Part shown: positions 49,874 through 59,929 of the stretch, in pieces
Layout of the letters: each line of letters starts with the position of its first letter
Numbering within the stretch: position 1 is the stretch's first letter
Made by a program: the position numbers and the translations under genes
Assembly: GCA_964634755.1 (NCBI GenBank)
Contig: CAZWJH010000004.1
Location: 1-64,000 of the forward strand
Source of the DNA: JALXDT01 sp964634755
Lineage (GTDB): Bacteria > Acidobacteriota > Aminicenantia > JAMOAD01
DNA length: 64,000 bases
Direction: 5' to 3'
The notes under the pieces: generated by a model
Seen by the model: only the letters and a program-made list of their open reading frames with translations
Told to the model about the DNA's origin: nothing
Databases searched by the model: none

Positions 49874-50746
49874 TTAAAAGGATGTTTTTAAAATCCTTTT
49901 TAGATACTCAGTGTAGGAATTTTCCGGCATTTTTTTTATTATATTTTTAAAATCTTCTTTTGAAATAAAACCCTTTGTTAGAGCTATCTCTTCTATACAG
50001 CCTATCTTTAATCCCTGTCTCTTTTCAATTGTCTTAATAAACATTGAAGCTTCTACCAAATTATCATGAGTTCCCGAATCAAGCCAGGCAACTCCTCTTC
50101 CCAAAAGTTTTACTTTTAATTTACCTTTTTTCATGTAAGCTTTGTGAACATCTGTAATCTCAAGCTCCTTTCTTTTTGATGGTTTTAAGGATTTTGCTAT
50201 TTCAATGACTGTATTATCATAAAAATAAAGGCCGGGTATAGCATAGTTTGATTTAGGCTTTTTAGGTTTTTCCTCAATGCTTACTACATTCCCTTTACCA
50301 TCAATTTCAATAACCCCATAGCTCTGGGGATTGGATACCCAGTATCCAAAAATGAGAGCCCCTTCCTCCAATTCAGAAGCTGCCTTTAGTGTTTGTAAAA
50401 GCTCCTGACCGTAAAAGATATTATCTCCCAAAATCAACGCCACATTTTCTCCATTTATAAAATCCTCTCCTATAATAAAAGCTTCTGCAATTCCATTGGG
50501 TTTTTTTTGGATTCTGTATAAAATGGACAGTCCTAAATGTTCACCATTACCAAAGAGCTCTTCGTAAAGGACTATATTGTGCTCATCAGAAATTATAAGA
50601 ATCTCTCTTATTCCGGCTTCCATAAGTGTTGAAAGAGGATAGTAAATCATAGGCTTGTCATAAACAGGAATGAGTTGTTTGCTTATTATTTTTGTGGATG
50701 GAAAAAGTCTTGTGCCCTTTCCTCCTGCTAATATTATTCCTTTCAT
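49874..50746 (-). CDS. rfbA: Glucose-1-phosphate thymidylyltransferase
   Basis: 290 residues. Makes dTDP-glucose, first step of dTDP-rhamnose and related sugars. Signature GIILAGGKGTRLFPSTKIISKQLIPVYDKPMIYYPLS at the N-terminus (shown here only as family name plus GGKGTRL), LGDNIFYGQ with the metal Asp, EEKPKKPKSNYAIPGLYFYD, and RGVAWLDSGTHDNL. Full length. It follows the nitronate-monooxygenase-like gene by 6 bases; no SD. Other rfbBCD genes are not in the window. Confidence 0.93.
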   Translation of the reverse strand: MKGIILAGGKGTRLFPSTKIISKQLIPVYDKPMIYYPLSTLMEAGIREILIISDEHNIVLYEELFGNGEHLGLSILYRIQKKPNGIAEAFIIGEDFINGENVALILGDNIFYGQELLQTLKAASELEEGALIFGYWVSNPQSYGVIEIDGKGNVVSIEEKPKKPKSNYAIPGLYFYDNTVIEIAKSLKPSKRKELEITDVHKAYMKKGKLKVKLLGRGVAWLDSGTHDNLVEASMFIKTIEKRQGLKIGCIEEIALTKGFISKEDFKNIIKKMPENSYTEYLKRILKTSF

Positions 50747-50752
50747 TGAAAC

Positions 50753-51763
50753 TTACTTGCAGATTTTGTCAAAAGTCTCTTCAGCCTCTTTAACAAGATC
50801 TTCAATTATCTTTTTCACAGGTTTTATTTCATTTATTAACCCGACGCTCTGACCAGCCATAAGAGAACCATAATTTATATCTCCTTCCTGAACAGCCTTT
50901 CTCAAAGCTCCTACCCAGAAACTTTCAACTTTATAGACTGCATCTCTTCTTGTGATTTCACCTTTTTCCAATTTTTTAAGAAGTTCCAATTGAAGTTTTC
51001 CAAATTCTTTAATACCTTTGTTGTAAAGTGCCCTCACGGAGACTACCGGAAGAGCAGAGTCATATCTTGGGGTTGCAATAGCTTCTCTGGCATTTGCTCT
51101 TTTGTATCTTTCTTTGAATTTCGGATGAGCCGGGCTTTCTTCTGACATTGCAAAGATTGTGCCCATTTGAACTCCTGAAGCTCCCATTAGCAGAAGATGT
51201 GCAATCATTTTCCCGGTTGCAATCCCTCCGGCAATAAAAATAGGTCTCTTTTCTGAAAAATTAAAAAGTACCTGTTGAAGCAGAACTATTGTGGAAACAT
51301 GCCCTATATGGCCGCCTGCTTCACTTCCTTCTAATATTAATGCATCTGCACCATAATCTATCATCCTTTGAGCTATGGATTCTGTGGAAGCAAATGTCAT
51401 CACCTTTGCCCCCTCTTCTTTGGCAATTTTTACTTCCTCTTTTCTCGGAAAACTTCCTGCGAAGACAATGTATTTTACGCCCATTTCAACAGCTTTTTTT
51501 AGGTGTTCCAGATAGTTGGGAGCAATCACGATAAGATTAACCGCAAAATGAGCTTTTTCATCCTGAAGAATCTTTATCTCTTTTTCAAGAAGCTCAACCG
51601 GCATATTTCCAGCTGCTAAAACTCCAAATCCACCAGCATCACTAACAGCTTTGACTAATTTTGAATCACTGATCCAGGTCATCGCACCGGAGATTATCGG
51701 GACATCAACATTGAGGAACTCCTTTCCTCTTTCCCAGTATTTTTCATGTCTTAGCTTTATCAT
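50753..51763 (-). CDS. Nitronate monooxygenase / FabK-like FMN enzyme
   Basis: 336 residues, TIM-barrel flavoprotein of the 2-nitropropane dioxygenase/FabK family. PIISGAMTWIS near residue 22, GGFGVLAAG, FAVNLIV, GSEAGGHIG, PIFIAGGIATGKMIAHLLLMGASGVQMGT (FMN-phosphate site) are seen. The C-terminal part with SLMAGQSVGLI matches enoyl-ACP reductase II (FabK)-like proteins, but nitronate monooxygenase cannot be excluded. It has its own TATAAT 5 bases before the ATG and no SD. Position inside a glycan operon gives little functional information. Confidence 0.85.
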   Translation of the reverse strand: MIKLRHEKYWERGKEFLNVDVPIISGAMTWISDSKLVKAVSDAGGFGVLAAGNMPVELLEKEIKILQDEKAHFAVNLIVIAPNYLEHLKKAVEMGVKYIVFAGSFPRKEEVKIAKEEGAKVMTFASTESIAQRMIDYGADALILEGSEAGGHIGHVSTIVLLQQVLFNFSEKRPIFIAGGIATGKMIAHLLLMGASGVQMGTIFAMSEESPAHPKFKERYKRANAREAIATPRYDSALPVVSVRALYNKGIKEFGKLQLELLKKLEKGEITRRDAVYKVESFWVGALRKAVQEGDINYGSLMAGQSVGLINEIKPVKKIIEDLVKEAEETFDKICK

Positions 51764-51768
51764 AAGCT

Positions 51769-51774
51769 ATTATA
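51769..51774 (-). promoter_or_regulatory. Extended -10 box for the FabK-like gene, leaderless arrangement
   Basis: Minus strand TGATATAAT with TATAAT at 51769-51774 is an extended -10 (TGn). The -35 (TTTTAA) is weak. Five bases separate it from ATG 51763. Confidence 0.5.
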
Positions 51775-51791
51775 TCAGAAAGAAAGGGTAT

Positions 51792-52439
51792 TTAAAATTT
51801 AGACTTTTTTGCCTTTATAATAATAAAACCTGCTTTTTGAGAATGTTTGTTAAGAGGGTTTTCCGTTTCTTTAAATGTGTGTGGGGGAGATAGGAGTGTG
51901 GACACTACGACCTCTATATAAAATCCATTTTTTTCGGTGATATGCTTGATTTCATCAAATGTATAAAATTTGGCATATTTATAATAAGGATGCCCCTCTC
52001 TCTTTTTTTTAAGATAGAATTTTCCCCAGCTGCTTTCAGATGGAACAAAACCTATTATAAGCTCACCGTTCTTCCTTAAAATTCTGTTTATCTCAGAAAA
52101 ACTTTTCTCAAGATTATCTAAAAAACATACCGTTACAATCATAAGAGCAGAGTCAAAGGATTCTTTTTTAAAGGGAAGTTCTTCGGCTACCCCGATAATA
52201 ACTTTTATACTTCTTCTTAAGGATTTTTTTGCCATTTTAATTGAAGGTTCAAGTCCGTATTTAATATTTAACGGAGAGGCAAATCTTCCTGTCCCCACTC
52301 CAATTTCTATGCTATCCCTATTGAAATTTGGTTTTATTTCTTTTATGGCTTCAAGCTCTGAAATATAGATATTCTTGCCTTTCTCTTCAAACCATCTATC
52401 ATAATCCACATACTTTTTATCAAAAATTCTCCAGCTCAT
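51792..52439 (-). CDS. Class I SAM-dependent methyltransferase
   Basis: 215 residues, UbiE-type. SIEIGVGTGRFASPL (motif I), GLEPSIKM, GVAEELPFKKESFDSALMIVTVCFLDN (motifs II-III) and LRKNGELIIGFVPSESSWG. The end carries SPPHTF and the terminal strand GFIIIKAKK. Its substrate is not evident. It overlaps the DegT-type aminotransferase by 4 bases. Confidence 0.8.
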   Translation of the reverse strand: MSWRIFDKKYVDYDRWFEEKGKNIYISELEAIKEIKPNFNRDSIEIGVGTGRFASPLNIKYGLEPSIKMAKKSLRRSIKVIIGVAEELPFKKESFDSALMIVTVCFLDNLEKSFSEINRILRKNGELIIGFVPSESSWGKFYLKKKREGHPYYKYAKFYTFDEIKHITEKNGFYIEVVVSTLLSPPHTFKETENPLNKHSQKAGFIIIKAKKSKF

Positions 52440-53641
52440 TTTTTCGAAAGGATGTCTTTAATTGCTTTTACTACAGTTTTAACATCATCCTCATCCATTG
52501 CTGGAAAGATCGGAAGGGAAAGAATCCTTTTAAAGATAGTTTCACTCACAGGGAAATCTCCTTCTTTGTAAGGATGATATTTTTTATAATAAGAAAAAAG
52601 GTGTACAGGGATAAAGTGAACAGAAGTCTGAATCTTTTTACTAAGCAATTCTTTTATTAAAGAGTCTCTTTTATAATTTTTTATCTCAACAGGAAACAGA
52701 TGATATGAAGATTTTTTATCCTTTGAAACAGGTTTTATCACAATCTCTTCAACTTCGGAAAGGTATTGTATATAAAGTTCAGCAATTAATCTTCTCTTTT
52801 TATTTATTTTTTCTATTCTCTTTAACTGCTCTCTTCCTATTGCAGCTGCTATGTCTGTCATATTGTACTTAAAACCTAAAACTTTTACATCATAGAAAGG
52901 TAGGCCTTCCTGCCTGAGTCTTGAATAGGCTTCCTTGTCAATCCCGTGTAAAGAGAATAATCTCAGCAAACTTTCGTATTCTTTTGAGTTTGAACTTACA
53001 ATTCCTCCTTCTCCCCCCGTTGTTATGTTTTTATTAGAATAAAAGCTAAAAGCAACTAAATTTTTGGAGTTCCCTATCTTTTTACCTTTATAAAGCGATC
53101 CTATTGCATGTGCTGCATCCTCTATTATTTTAAGATTATATTTTTTTGCAATTTTATTAATCTCGTCCATGTCAGCTGGTTGGCCAGCATAGTGAACAGG
53201 GATTATTGCTTTTAATTTATTCCCTGTTTGTCTGTTTACCGGATATTCTTCTGAGAATTCATACTCTTGCTCTATCTTTTCAATAATCTTTTCAGGTGAA
53301 ATATTATAATCCTTTTCGTCTATATCTACCAAAACAGGAAATGCACCGGCCTCCACTATCGTATTTATAGTTGAGACAAAGGTAAATGGCACAGAGATAA
53401 CATCATCTCCTTTTCCAATTTTTAGAGCTTTAAGTGAAATATGAATGGCGGCTGTTGCTGAATTTACAGCTACTGAAAATTTTGAATTTACTATCTCCGA
53501 AAACTCTTTTTCAAATTCTTTTACTTCGGGACCGGAGGTAAGCCAATTCCTTGCGAATACCTTTTTTACTGCATTAAGCTCTTCTTCTCCTATCTCAGGC
53601 TCTGAAAATGGAAGATAACCGTTTTTTTTGAAAAATCCCAT
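52436..53641 (-). CDS. DegT/DnrJ/EryC1-family sugar aminotransferase
   Basis: 401 residues, PLP-dependent. The ARNWLTSGPEVKEFE N-terminus, NSATAAIHISLKAL, VPFTFVSTINTIVEAGA, VHYAGQPADMDEI, IEDAAHAIGS and Lys204 in SFYSNKNIT (PLP Schiff base) fix the family. Closest in layout to UDP-4-amino-sugar-forming ArnB/PseC/PglE types. It probably aminates a keto-sugar nucleotide for surface glycan. It abuts the GlmU-like gene (shared base), where an acetyltransferase domain could acetylate the amino sugar. Confidence 0.9.
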   Translation of the reverse strand: MGFFKKNGYLPFSEPEIGEEELNAVKKVFARNWLTSGPEVKEFEKEFSEIVNSKFSVAVNSATAAIHISLKALKIGKGDDVISVPFTFVSTINTIVEAGAFPVLVDIDEKDYNISPEKIIEKIEQEYEFSEEYPVNRQTGNKLKAIIPVHYAGQPADMDEINKIAKKYNLKIIEDAAHAIGSLYKGKKIGNSKNLVAFSFYSNKNITTGGEGGIVSSNSKEYESLLRLFSLHGIDKEAYSRLRQEGLPFYDVKVLGFKYNMTDIAAAIGREQLKRIEKINKKRRLIAELYIQYLSEVEEIVIKPVSKDKKSSYHLFPVEIKNYKRDSLIKELLSKKIQTSVHFIPVHLFSYYKKYHPYKEGDFPVSETIFKRILSLPIFPAMDEDDVKTVVKAIKDILSKK

Positions 53642-54705
53642 TATTCCTTAAGTCTTTTTCTCTTTCTTTCAACCCAGCCGAGTTTATTTTCCTGTCTTGC
53701 CCTTGCTATTCCCAATGCTCCAGAAGGAACTTCTTTTGTTATAGTGGAGCCTGCGGCTATGTATGAATTTTTTCTGATTTTTACAGGGGCTACTAATTCT
53801 GTCCCTGAGCCTACAAATACATTATCTTCTATTGTTGTAGGGTTTTTGTTTATTCCATCATAATTGCATGTAATTGTACCTGCTCCGATATTAACATTTT
53901 TCCCTACTGTTGCATCTCCCACATAACTTAAGTGCATTGCTTTGGAACCCTTACCAAAAACAGTATTCTTCATTTCAACAAAATCTCCCGTTTTCGCCCC
54001 TTCTTTTATTATCGTATTTTGTCTTAATCTGGAATAAGGTCCCACGCTTGTATTATTTTCTAATGTGGAATCCACAATGTGAGAAAAGGGAAAGATAATT
54101 GCATTTTTCCCTATCTTTACGTTTTCAAGATATGTAAAGGGGTAAATAATCGCTCCTTTTTTAATTTTTGTATTTCCCTTTATAACTATGTTTTGATGAA
54201 GTGTAACGCCTTTTTCTATTAAAACTTCCCAATCTATTAAAATATTATCAAGAGAAGGGAAAAGGACTTCATTGTAGTAGTGTCTGTAAAGATTTAATTT
54301 ATACAGGAAGGAAATAATCTCAGGTTCTATATTTGTGAATGAAATGAACTCTTTGTTATCCATTTCATAAAATTTGATATTTTTTTCAATATAAGAGTTG
54401 GATAATTCAAGAGATAGATTTCCTTTCTCTTTTTTTAAATTTTTTTTGTATGTGCTCCCCTTTAAGTATAGGCCTAAGATTTCCTCATTGTTAACAAAAG
54501 CTTTTTCTTTTTTGTTTTGCTTTTCCAAAATTGCAAGGTGGATATATTCTGTTATTACAAAATAAAATTCACTATCAATAATTTTTTTTGTGTCATCTCC
54601 CTTTAGGACTGTAAACCCTATTTTTTCAAAAATTTCTTTTAGATTTAAATTTTGATAGGGTAAAAAGAGATTATTTAATAAAATCAAATTAATTTTCGTT
54701 TTCAT
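53641..54705 (-). CDS. GlmU-type acetyltransferase with degenerate N-terminal domain
   Basis: 354 residues. From residue 160 on it is a left-handed beta-helix closely matching the acetyltransferase half of Glm[37 protein letters not shown] with the catalytic His258, [25 protein letters not shown] and a GSTITKEVP end. The first 140 residues are short, Lys/Leu-rich and lack the uridylyltransferase signature (no LAAGxGTRM, no DxD), so only acetylation of glucosamine-1-phosphate or another amino sugar is expected. It overlaps the TPR gene by 17 bases and the aminotransferase by one. Confidence 0.82.
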   Translation of the reverse strand: MKTKINLILLNNLFLPYQNLNLKEIFEKIGFTVLKGDDTKKIIDSEFYFVITEYIHLAILEKQNKKEKAFVNNEEILGLYLKGSTYKKNLKKEKGNLSLELSNSYIEKNIKFYEMDNKEFISFTNIEPEIISFLYKLNLYRHYYNEVLFPSLDNILIDWEVLIEKGVTLHQNIVIKGNTKIKKGAIIYPFTYLENVKIGKNAIIFPFSHIVDSTLENNTSVGPYSRLRQNTIIKEGAKTGDFVEMKNTVFGKGSKAMHLSYVGDATVGKNVNIGAGTITCNYDGINKNPTTIEDNVFVGSGTELVAPVKIRKNSYIAAGSTITKEVPSGALGIARARQENKLGWVERKRKRLKE

Positions 54706-55228
54706 CTTCCTCTGATATTTCTTTTTTTACAAGTTCTTTGAATTCTTTATTTTCATAGAGAGATGAAAAGTCGGGATTTGTTGAGGCATAGATTTTATAA
54801 ACAATACTTTTTTTAATGGCTTCTTTTAGTTTTTTTATCGCTTTGGCTTCATCATTTTTTAACGCATAGATATTTGCTAAAAGATAACTAATTCTTCCCT
54901 TGTGATTTTTGTCAAGTTTGAAAGCTTTTTCAAGGTTTTCCTCCGCACGATCAAGTTCTTCCCTGTTTAACAGGTATACTGCATAATTAATATAATCTTC
55001 TGCTGTTTTTAACTCTGGTTCCGGAGGGTTTAATCTGCTTTCACACAGTCTCAAGTAAACTTTTGCTTTTTTTATGAGTTCCTTTTCCTCCTCTTCTGAA
55101 GAAATAATCTTTTCCAGAATCTTTTTAGCTTCTTTAAAGTCCTCTTTAAAAAAATGATTTAGTGCTTTTTCATAATCTTTTAAAAGCTTTTTGTATCTTT
55201 TTTCTCCTTTAAGTACAGCTTCTGGCAT
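54689..55228 (-). CDS. TPR-like cytoplasmic protein
   Basis: 179 residues, highly charged and helical. Degenerate tetratricopeptide repeats at residues 15-60 and 80-150 (for example [44 protein letters not shown]). Ends in an acidic tail. No signal peptide. SD GGGAGG 6 bases before the ATG. First gene of the glmU-like, degT, methyltransferase operon. Function unknown, probably protein-protein interaction. Confidence 0.6.
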   Translation of the reverse strand: MPEAVLKGEKRYKKLLKDYEKALNHFFKEDFKEAKKILEKIISSEEEEKELIKKAKVYLRLCESRLNPPEPELKTAEDYINYAVYLLNREELDRAEENLEKAFKLDKNHKGRISYLLANIYALKNDEAKAIKKLKEAIKKSIVYKIYASTNPDFSSLYENKEFKELVKKEISEEDENEN

Positions 55229-55442
55229 TCATTACCTCCCTGAATTAAATATTTTTAAGAGCTAATAATATATTAAAACAGAGATTTGTTCAAGAGAAAT
55301 CATTGATTTTCCGAGAGTTTTTAGTGGAAAAGATAGGAAGATTTCATGTTTTTTTATAAGAAAAAAAGTATAATTTAACTAAAAATAAACAAAAACGATA
55401 TAATAAATACATATAAATACATTTAAATTATAATATATGAAC

Positions 55443-55471
55443 TTGACATGATAATATCTTTTTGCTATTAT
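55443..55471 (+). promoter_or_regulatory. Consensus promoter of groESL
   Basis: TTGACA (55443-55448), 17-base spacer, TATTAT (55466-55471). Upstream 55229-55442 is AT-rich with no other feature seen. Confidence 0.8.
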
Positions 55472-55493
55472 TAGCAATCATAAAAAATGATTG
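55462..55493. promoter_or_regulatory. Two small palindromes over the groESL start region
   Basis: TTGCTA-TTAT-TAGCAA (55462-55477) overlaps the -10 box, and CAATCAT-AAAAA-ATGATTG (55475-55493) follows directly, ending just before the SD. No CIRCE element (TTAGCACTC-N9-GAGTGCTAA) is present, so another repressor or RNA control is likely. Confidence 0.5.
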
Positions 55494-55509
55494 ATAAAGG
55501 AGGTGGATA

Positions 55510-55800
55510 ATGAAATTATCACCATTGTACGACAGAGTGGTATTAAAGAGAATTGAAGAAAAAGAGGTAAAGAAAGGCTCTATTATTATTCCTGATACTG
55601 CAAAAGAAAAGCCTCAAAAGGCTGAGGTGGTAGCAGTTGGGCCTGGTAAAGTAACTGAGGATGGAAAAACGATACCATTGACAGTTAAGATGGGAGACAA
55701 GGTTCTTATTGGTAAGTATACCGGTAATGAAATCAAAATTGATGATGAAGAGTTTGTAATTGCCAGAGAGGATGAGATTCTGGCTAAAATTGAAGAATAA
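55510..55800 (+). CDS. groES: Co-chaperonin GroES
   Basis: 96 residues. LSPLYDRVVLKRIEEKEVKKGSIIIPD and the GDKVLIGKYTGNEIKID segments are standard Hsp10. It caps the GroEL ring during folding. SD AAGGAGGTGG. Co-transcribed with groEL 18 bases downstream. Confidence 0.97.
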   Translation: MKLSPLYDRVVLKRIEEKEVKKGSIIIPDTAKEKPQKAEVVAVGPGKVTEDGKTIPLTVKMGDKVLIGKYTGNEIKIDDEEFVIAREDEILAKIEE

Positions 55801-57435
<1,635 letters not shown>

Positions 57436-57454
57436 AAAGAAGCTGAAAATAGAT

Positions 57455-57489
57455 AAAAGCGGGATTGGATATCCAATCCCGCTTTTTTT
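57455..57489 (+). terminator. Rho-independent terminator of groESL
   Basis: A perfect 16-bp stem (57455-57470 with 57471-57486, core AGCGGGATTGG/CCAATCCCGCT) runs into TTTTTTT, 20 bases after the GroEL stop. Confidence 0.9.
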
Positions 57490-57698
57490 ATTATTACTTT
57501 TACTTAAGAAATCTCCGGAAAAGGAGAATCCTTTCTTCCCCTTCCCTCTTTTATATAACCTCTGACCAAATTAATAGCACACCTCATAACTTAAATAAGT
57601 ATAAAAAACCATACCAACTTTTAATTTTCTTCAGATTCTCTAAAATAAAGGAATTTTCACGACTATAAATTTATTTATGTTTTGAGGTTGGACAAAAA

Positions 57699-57715
57699 TG
57701 TTCAAAGTTTGAACA
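57699..57715. promoter_or_regulatory. Perfect 8-bp palindrome upstream of the FHA regulator gene
   Basis: TGTTCAAA and TTTGAACA flank a single G, 37 bases upstream of the -10 box, at the site of an activator or operator. Confidence 0.45.
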
Positions 57716-57751
57716 AATCGTTTGCAGCTTTTCTTTTTTCGGTGTTCGGTG

Positions 57752-57757
57752 TATAAT
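57752..57757 (+). promoter_or_regulatory. -10 box of the FHA regulator gene, leaderless arrangement
   Basis: TATAAT at 57752-57757 with 5 bases to ATG 57763. The -35 region is poor, so an activator (perhaps at 57699-57715) may be needed. Confidence 0.45.
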
Positions 57758-57762
57758 ATTCA

Positions 57763-59469
57763 ATGTTAGTTTTAGATGTTTTAATTCCCGGAAAAGAAAA
57801 AAGTAAATTTTTTATAAAGAATGGGACTATAACAATTGGTTCTTTGGATGATACTGATATTTGCATTAAGGATAGCACGGTTTCAAGAAAACACTGTCTA
57901 TTAGAGGGACATGGAGATAGTTGGGTTTTAAGGGATCTTGGAAGTAAAAACGGAGTTATTATTGAAGGGGAGAAGGTAAAGGAATTTGAAATAAAAGATG
58001 AAGTAAGCTTTTTTTTGGGAAAGGTTAGCATATCGGCTGAAGTTATTCCCGATAGTGACGGACTTTGGGGAGATGGGAAAAAAGTTATAAAAGTCCCTTC
58101 TCAAAAGACCGAAAAGACAGAAGAGATTTTTTTTGGCCCTGAGCTTTCATTACTCTATTTTATTAAAGGATTATCTGAAGCAAACCCTTATCAATTTTTT
58201 GAAACAATAAATAAATATCTTTTTGAATGTTCTGAACTTTTAATTGGTGAAAAAAAAGATGGAAATAATAATCTTGATGATATTTCTGTAATTTATTTAG
58301 AAGGTGATGGCAAAAGTCTTCTAAGGGATTTTTTAGAGATTTCTCGGTTTAATAATGATTTATTTTATGTAGATAATGGGAAGTATTTCCTTGTTGGAAG
58401 AGGAAAGTGTAGAGTTAATCAAAATATTTTTAACAGGATTATTTTAATATATGAAAAAAACTTTGTATGTGAGGAAGAAAAAACTGAAAAAAAGGGAAAT
58501 AAAAAAGAGTGTGAAAGAAAATTCAGAGATAGATTCCACTTTGTTTCAAAGAAAATGAAATCATTATTGGAGAGGGTTGAAAGAATCTCAAAGACAGATA
58601 TTAGTGTTTTAATTTTAGGTGAGTCAGGTGTTGGAAAAGAGCTTCTTGCAAGTTTTATCCATGAAAATAGTAGAAGAAAAGATGCTCCATTTATTGCAAT
58701 TAATTGTGCGGCTGTTCCTGATACATTAATAGAAGCAGAGCTTTTTGGTGTTGAAAGGGGGGCTGCAACAGATACAAAAGAAAGGCCTGGAAAATTTGAA
58801 ATGGCTGATAAGGGGACTCTTTTTTTAGATGAAATAAGTAATACATCTTTATCTTTACAGGCAAAGTTTTTAAGAGCAATTCAATTTAAGGAGTTTTATA
58901 GAGTAGGGGGGACTGATTTAAAAAAAGTGGATGTTAGAATAATTGTGGCTACGAATAAAGATTTATCTGAACTTATGGATAAGGGAGCGTTTAGAAGGGA
59001 CCTTTATTATCGTCTTGCAGTTGATGAAATATATATTCCTCCTTTAAGAGAAAGAAAAGAGGATATTCCTGAGCTTATAGATTTTTTTATAAATAAATTT
59101 TCATTGAAATATCAGAAACATGTTCAAAGAGTAAGCGCGAGGGCTTTACAGATTTTGATGGCTTATGATTTTCCAGGAAATGTCAGAGAATTGGAGAATG
59201 AGATAGAAAGGGCTGTTGCGCTTGTTGATGATGGGGATATTATAAGGGAGGTCCATCTTTCAGATAGGATTAAGAATAAGATTTATTTTAGTGGGGTTAA
59301 TGATTATTCGGAAAAATGGGAATTAGCCAAAGTTGTAGAAGATATTGAAAAAAATCTAATTATCAGAGCTTTAAGTGAATTTAAGAATAAGAAGGAAGTA
59401 GCACAAGCTTTAAGAATATCGAGAACCACTCTTGATGCAAAGATAAAAAAATATGGCATAGGAGTTTAG
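57763..59469 (+). CDS. FHA-domain AAA+ regulator of the NtrC type with altered GAFTGA loop
   Basis: 568 residues. FHA domain at about residues 18-95 (TIGSLDDTDICIKDSTVSRKHC, LRDLGSKNGV) for phospho-Thr binding, a middle region, AAA+ sigma54-activator core at 265-500 (Walker A LGESGVGKELLASFIH, Walker B GTLFLDEI, sensor ATNKDL, arginine finger FRRDLYYRLA), and a Fis-type HTH at the end (KKEVAQALRISRTTLDAKIKKYGI). The sigma54-contacting loop GAFTGA reads GAATDT (ELFGVERGAATDT). The FHA domain and the kinase at 59930 suggest a phospho-signalling pathway. The gene starts 5 bases after TATAAT. Confidence 0.88.
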   Translation: MLVLDVLIPGKEKSKFFIKNGTITIGSLDDTDICIKDSTVSRKHCLLEGHGDSWVLRDLGSKNGVIIEGEKVKEFEIKDEVSFFLGKVSISAEVIPDSDGLWGDGKKVIKVPSQKTEKTEEIFFGPELSLLYFIKGLSEANPYQFFETINKYLFECSELLIGEKKDGNNNLDDISVIYLEGDGKSLLRDFLEISRFNNDLFYVDNGKYFLVGRGKCRVNQNIFNRIILIYEKNFVCEEEKTEKKGNKKECERKFRDRFHFVSKKMKSLLERVERISKTDISVLILGESGVGKELLASFIHENSRRKDAPFIAINCAAVPDTLIEAELFGVERGAATDTKERPGKFEMADKGTLFLDEISNTSLSLQAKFLRAIQFKEFYRVGGTDLKKVDVRIIVATNKDLSELMDKGAFRRDLYYRLAVDEIYIPPLRERKEDIPELIDFFINKFSLKYQKHVQRVSARALQILMAYDFPGNVRELENEIERAVALVDDGDIIREVHLSDRIKNKIYFSGVNDYSEKWELAKVVEDIEKNLIIRALSEFKNKKEVAQALRISRTTLDAKIKKYGIGV

Positions 59470-59470
59470 A

Positions 59471-59887
59471 ATGAGAATTCTACTATGGAAAGTTAATAGA
59501 CTAAAGTATAACAAGGCAAAAAAAACGCTAAAAAAAGATTTTTCTAATTTTGTTGATGAGCTTGATTTAAAAGATGAAGCAATACTTACCTTTATTAATG
59601 TTGAAGAAGAGGATGAAGAGAATCTTGATTCAAAAGTAACAAAGTTGATAAAAAACATAAAATGGTTTGCAAAAAAGAATCAGGTAAAAAAAATTATACT
59701 TCACTCCTTTGCCCACCTTTCAGAGAGTAAGGCATCACCTGAGGATGCAAAGTATGTGCTTGATAAAGCTGAGGAAAGATTAAAGAGTGTAGATTATGAG
59801 GTGATTCAAACACCCTTTGGTTATCTTCTTGATTTTGAATTATATTCTAAAGGGGAGCCTTTGACCCGCTTTTTTAAAAAGTTTTAG
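59471..59887 (+). CDS. Stand-alone archaeal-type ThrRS editing-domain protein
   Basis: 138 residues. The second half (IILHSFAHLSESKASPEDAKYVLDKAEERL, EVIQTPFGYLLDFELYSKGEPLTRFFKKF in short pieces) matches the N-terminal editing domain of archaeal threonyl-tRNA synthetases (tRNA_Thr_ED family), including the AHLS and PFGY motifs that line the deacylase pocket. That fold hydrolyses mischarged Ser-tRNA(Thr) and is related to D-aminoacyl-tRNA deacylase. Here it is free-standing, one base after the FHA regulator stop, so co-transcribed. Bacterial stand-alone copies are known to me only as unstudied annotations. Confidence 0.78.
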   Translation: MRILLWKVNRLKYNKAKKTLKKDFSNFVDELDLKDEAILTFINVEEEDEENLDSKVTKLIKNIKWFAKKNQVKKIILHSFAHLSESKASPEDAKYVLDKAEERLKSVDYEVIQTPFGYLLDFELYSKGEPLTRFFKKF

Positions 59888-59895
59888 CTTGAATA

Positions 59896-59924
59896 TTGAC
59901 AAAACTTTAAAATACTATTATTTT
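59896..59924 (+). promoter_or_regulatory. Promoter of the PEGA kinase gene, leaderless arrangement
   Basis: TTGACA (59896-59901), 17-base spacer, TATTTT (59919-59924), then 5 bases to ATG 59930. Confidence 0.6.
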
Positions 59925-59929
59925 AAAGA

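Larger units (their letters stand above)
57490..57762. other. Intergenic region between groESL and the FHA regulator
   Basis: About 270 bases with no gene seen. It contains a near-perfect dyad TGTTCAAA-G-TTTGAACA (57699-57715), a candidate operator, and a TATAAT 5 bases before the FHA gene. The overlapping short frames are compositionally unlike genes. Confidence 0.5.

Noticed and set aside
55400..55509. CIRCE element upstream of groES
   Set aside because: I looked for TTAGCACTC-N9-GAGTGCTAA; only shorter unrelated palindromes are present.
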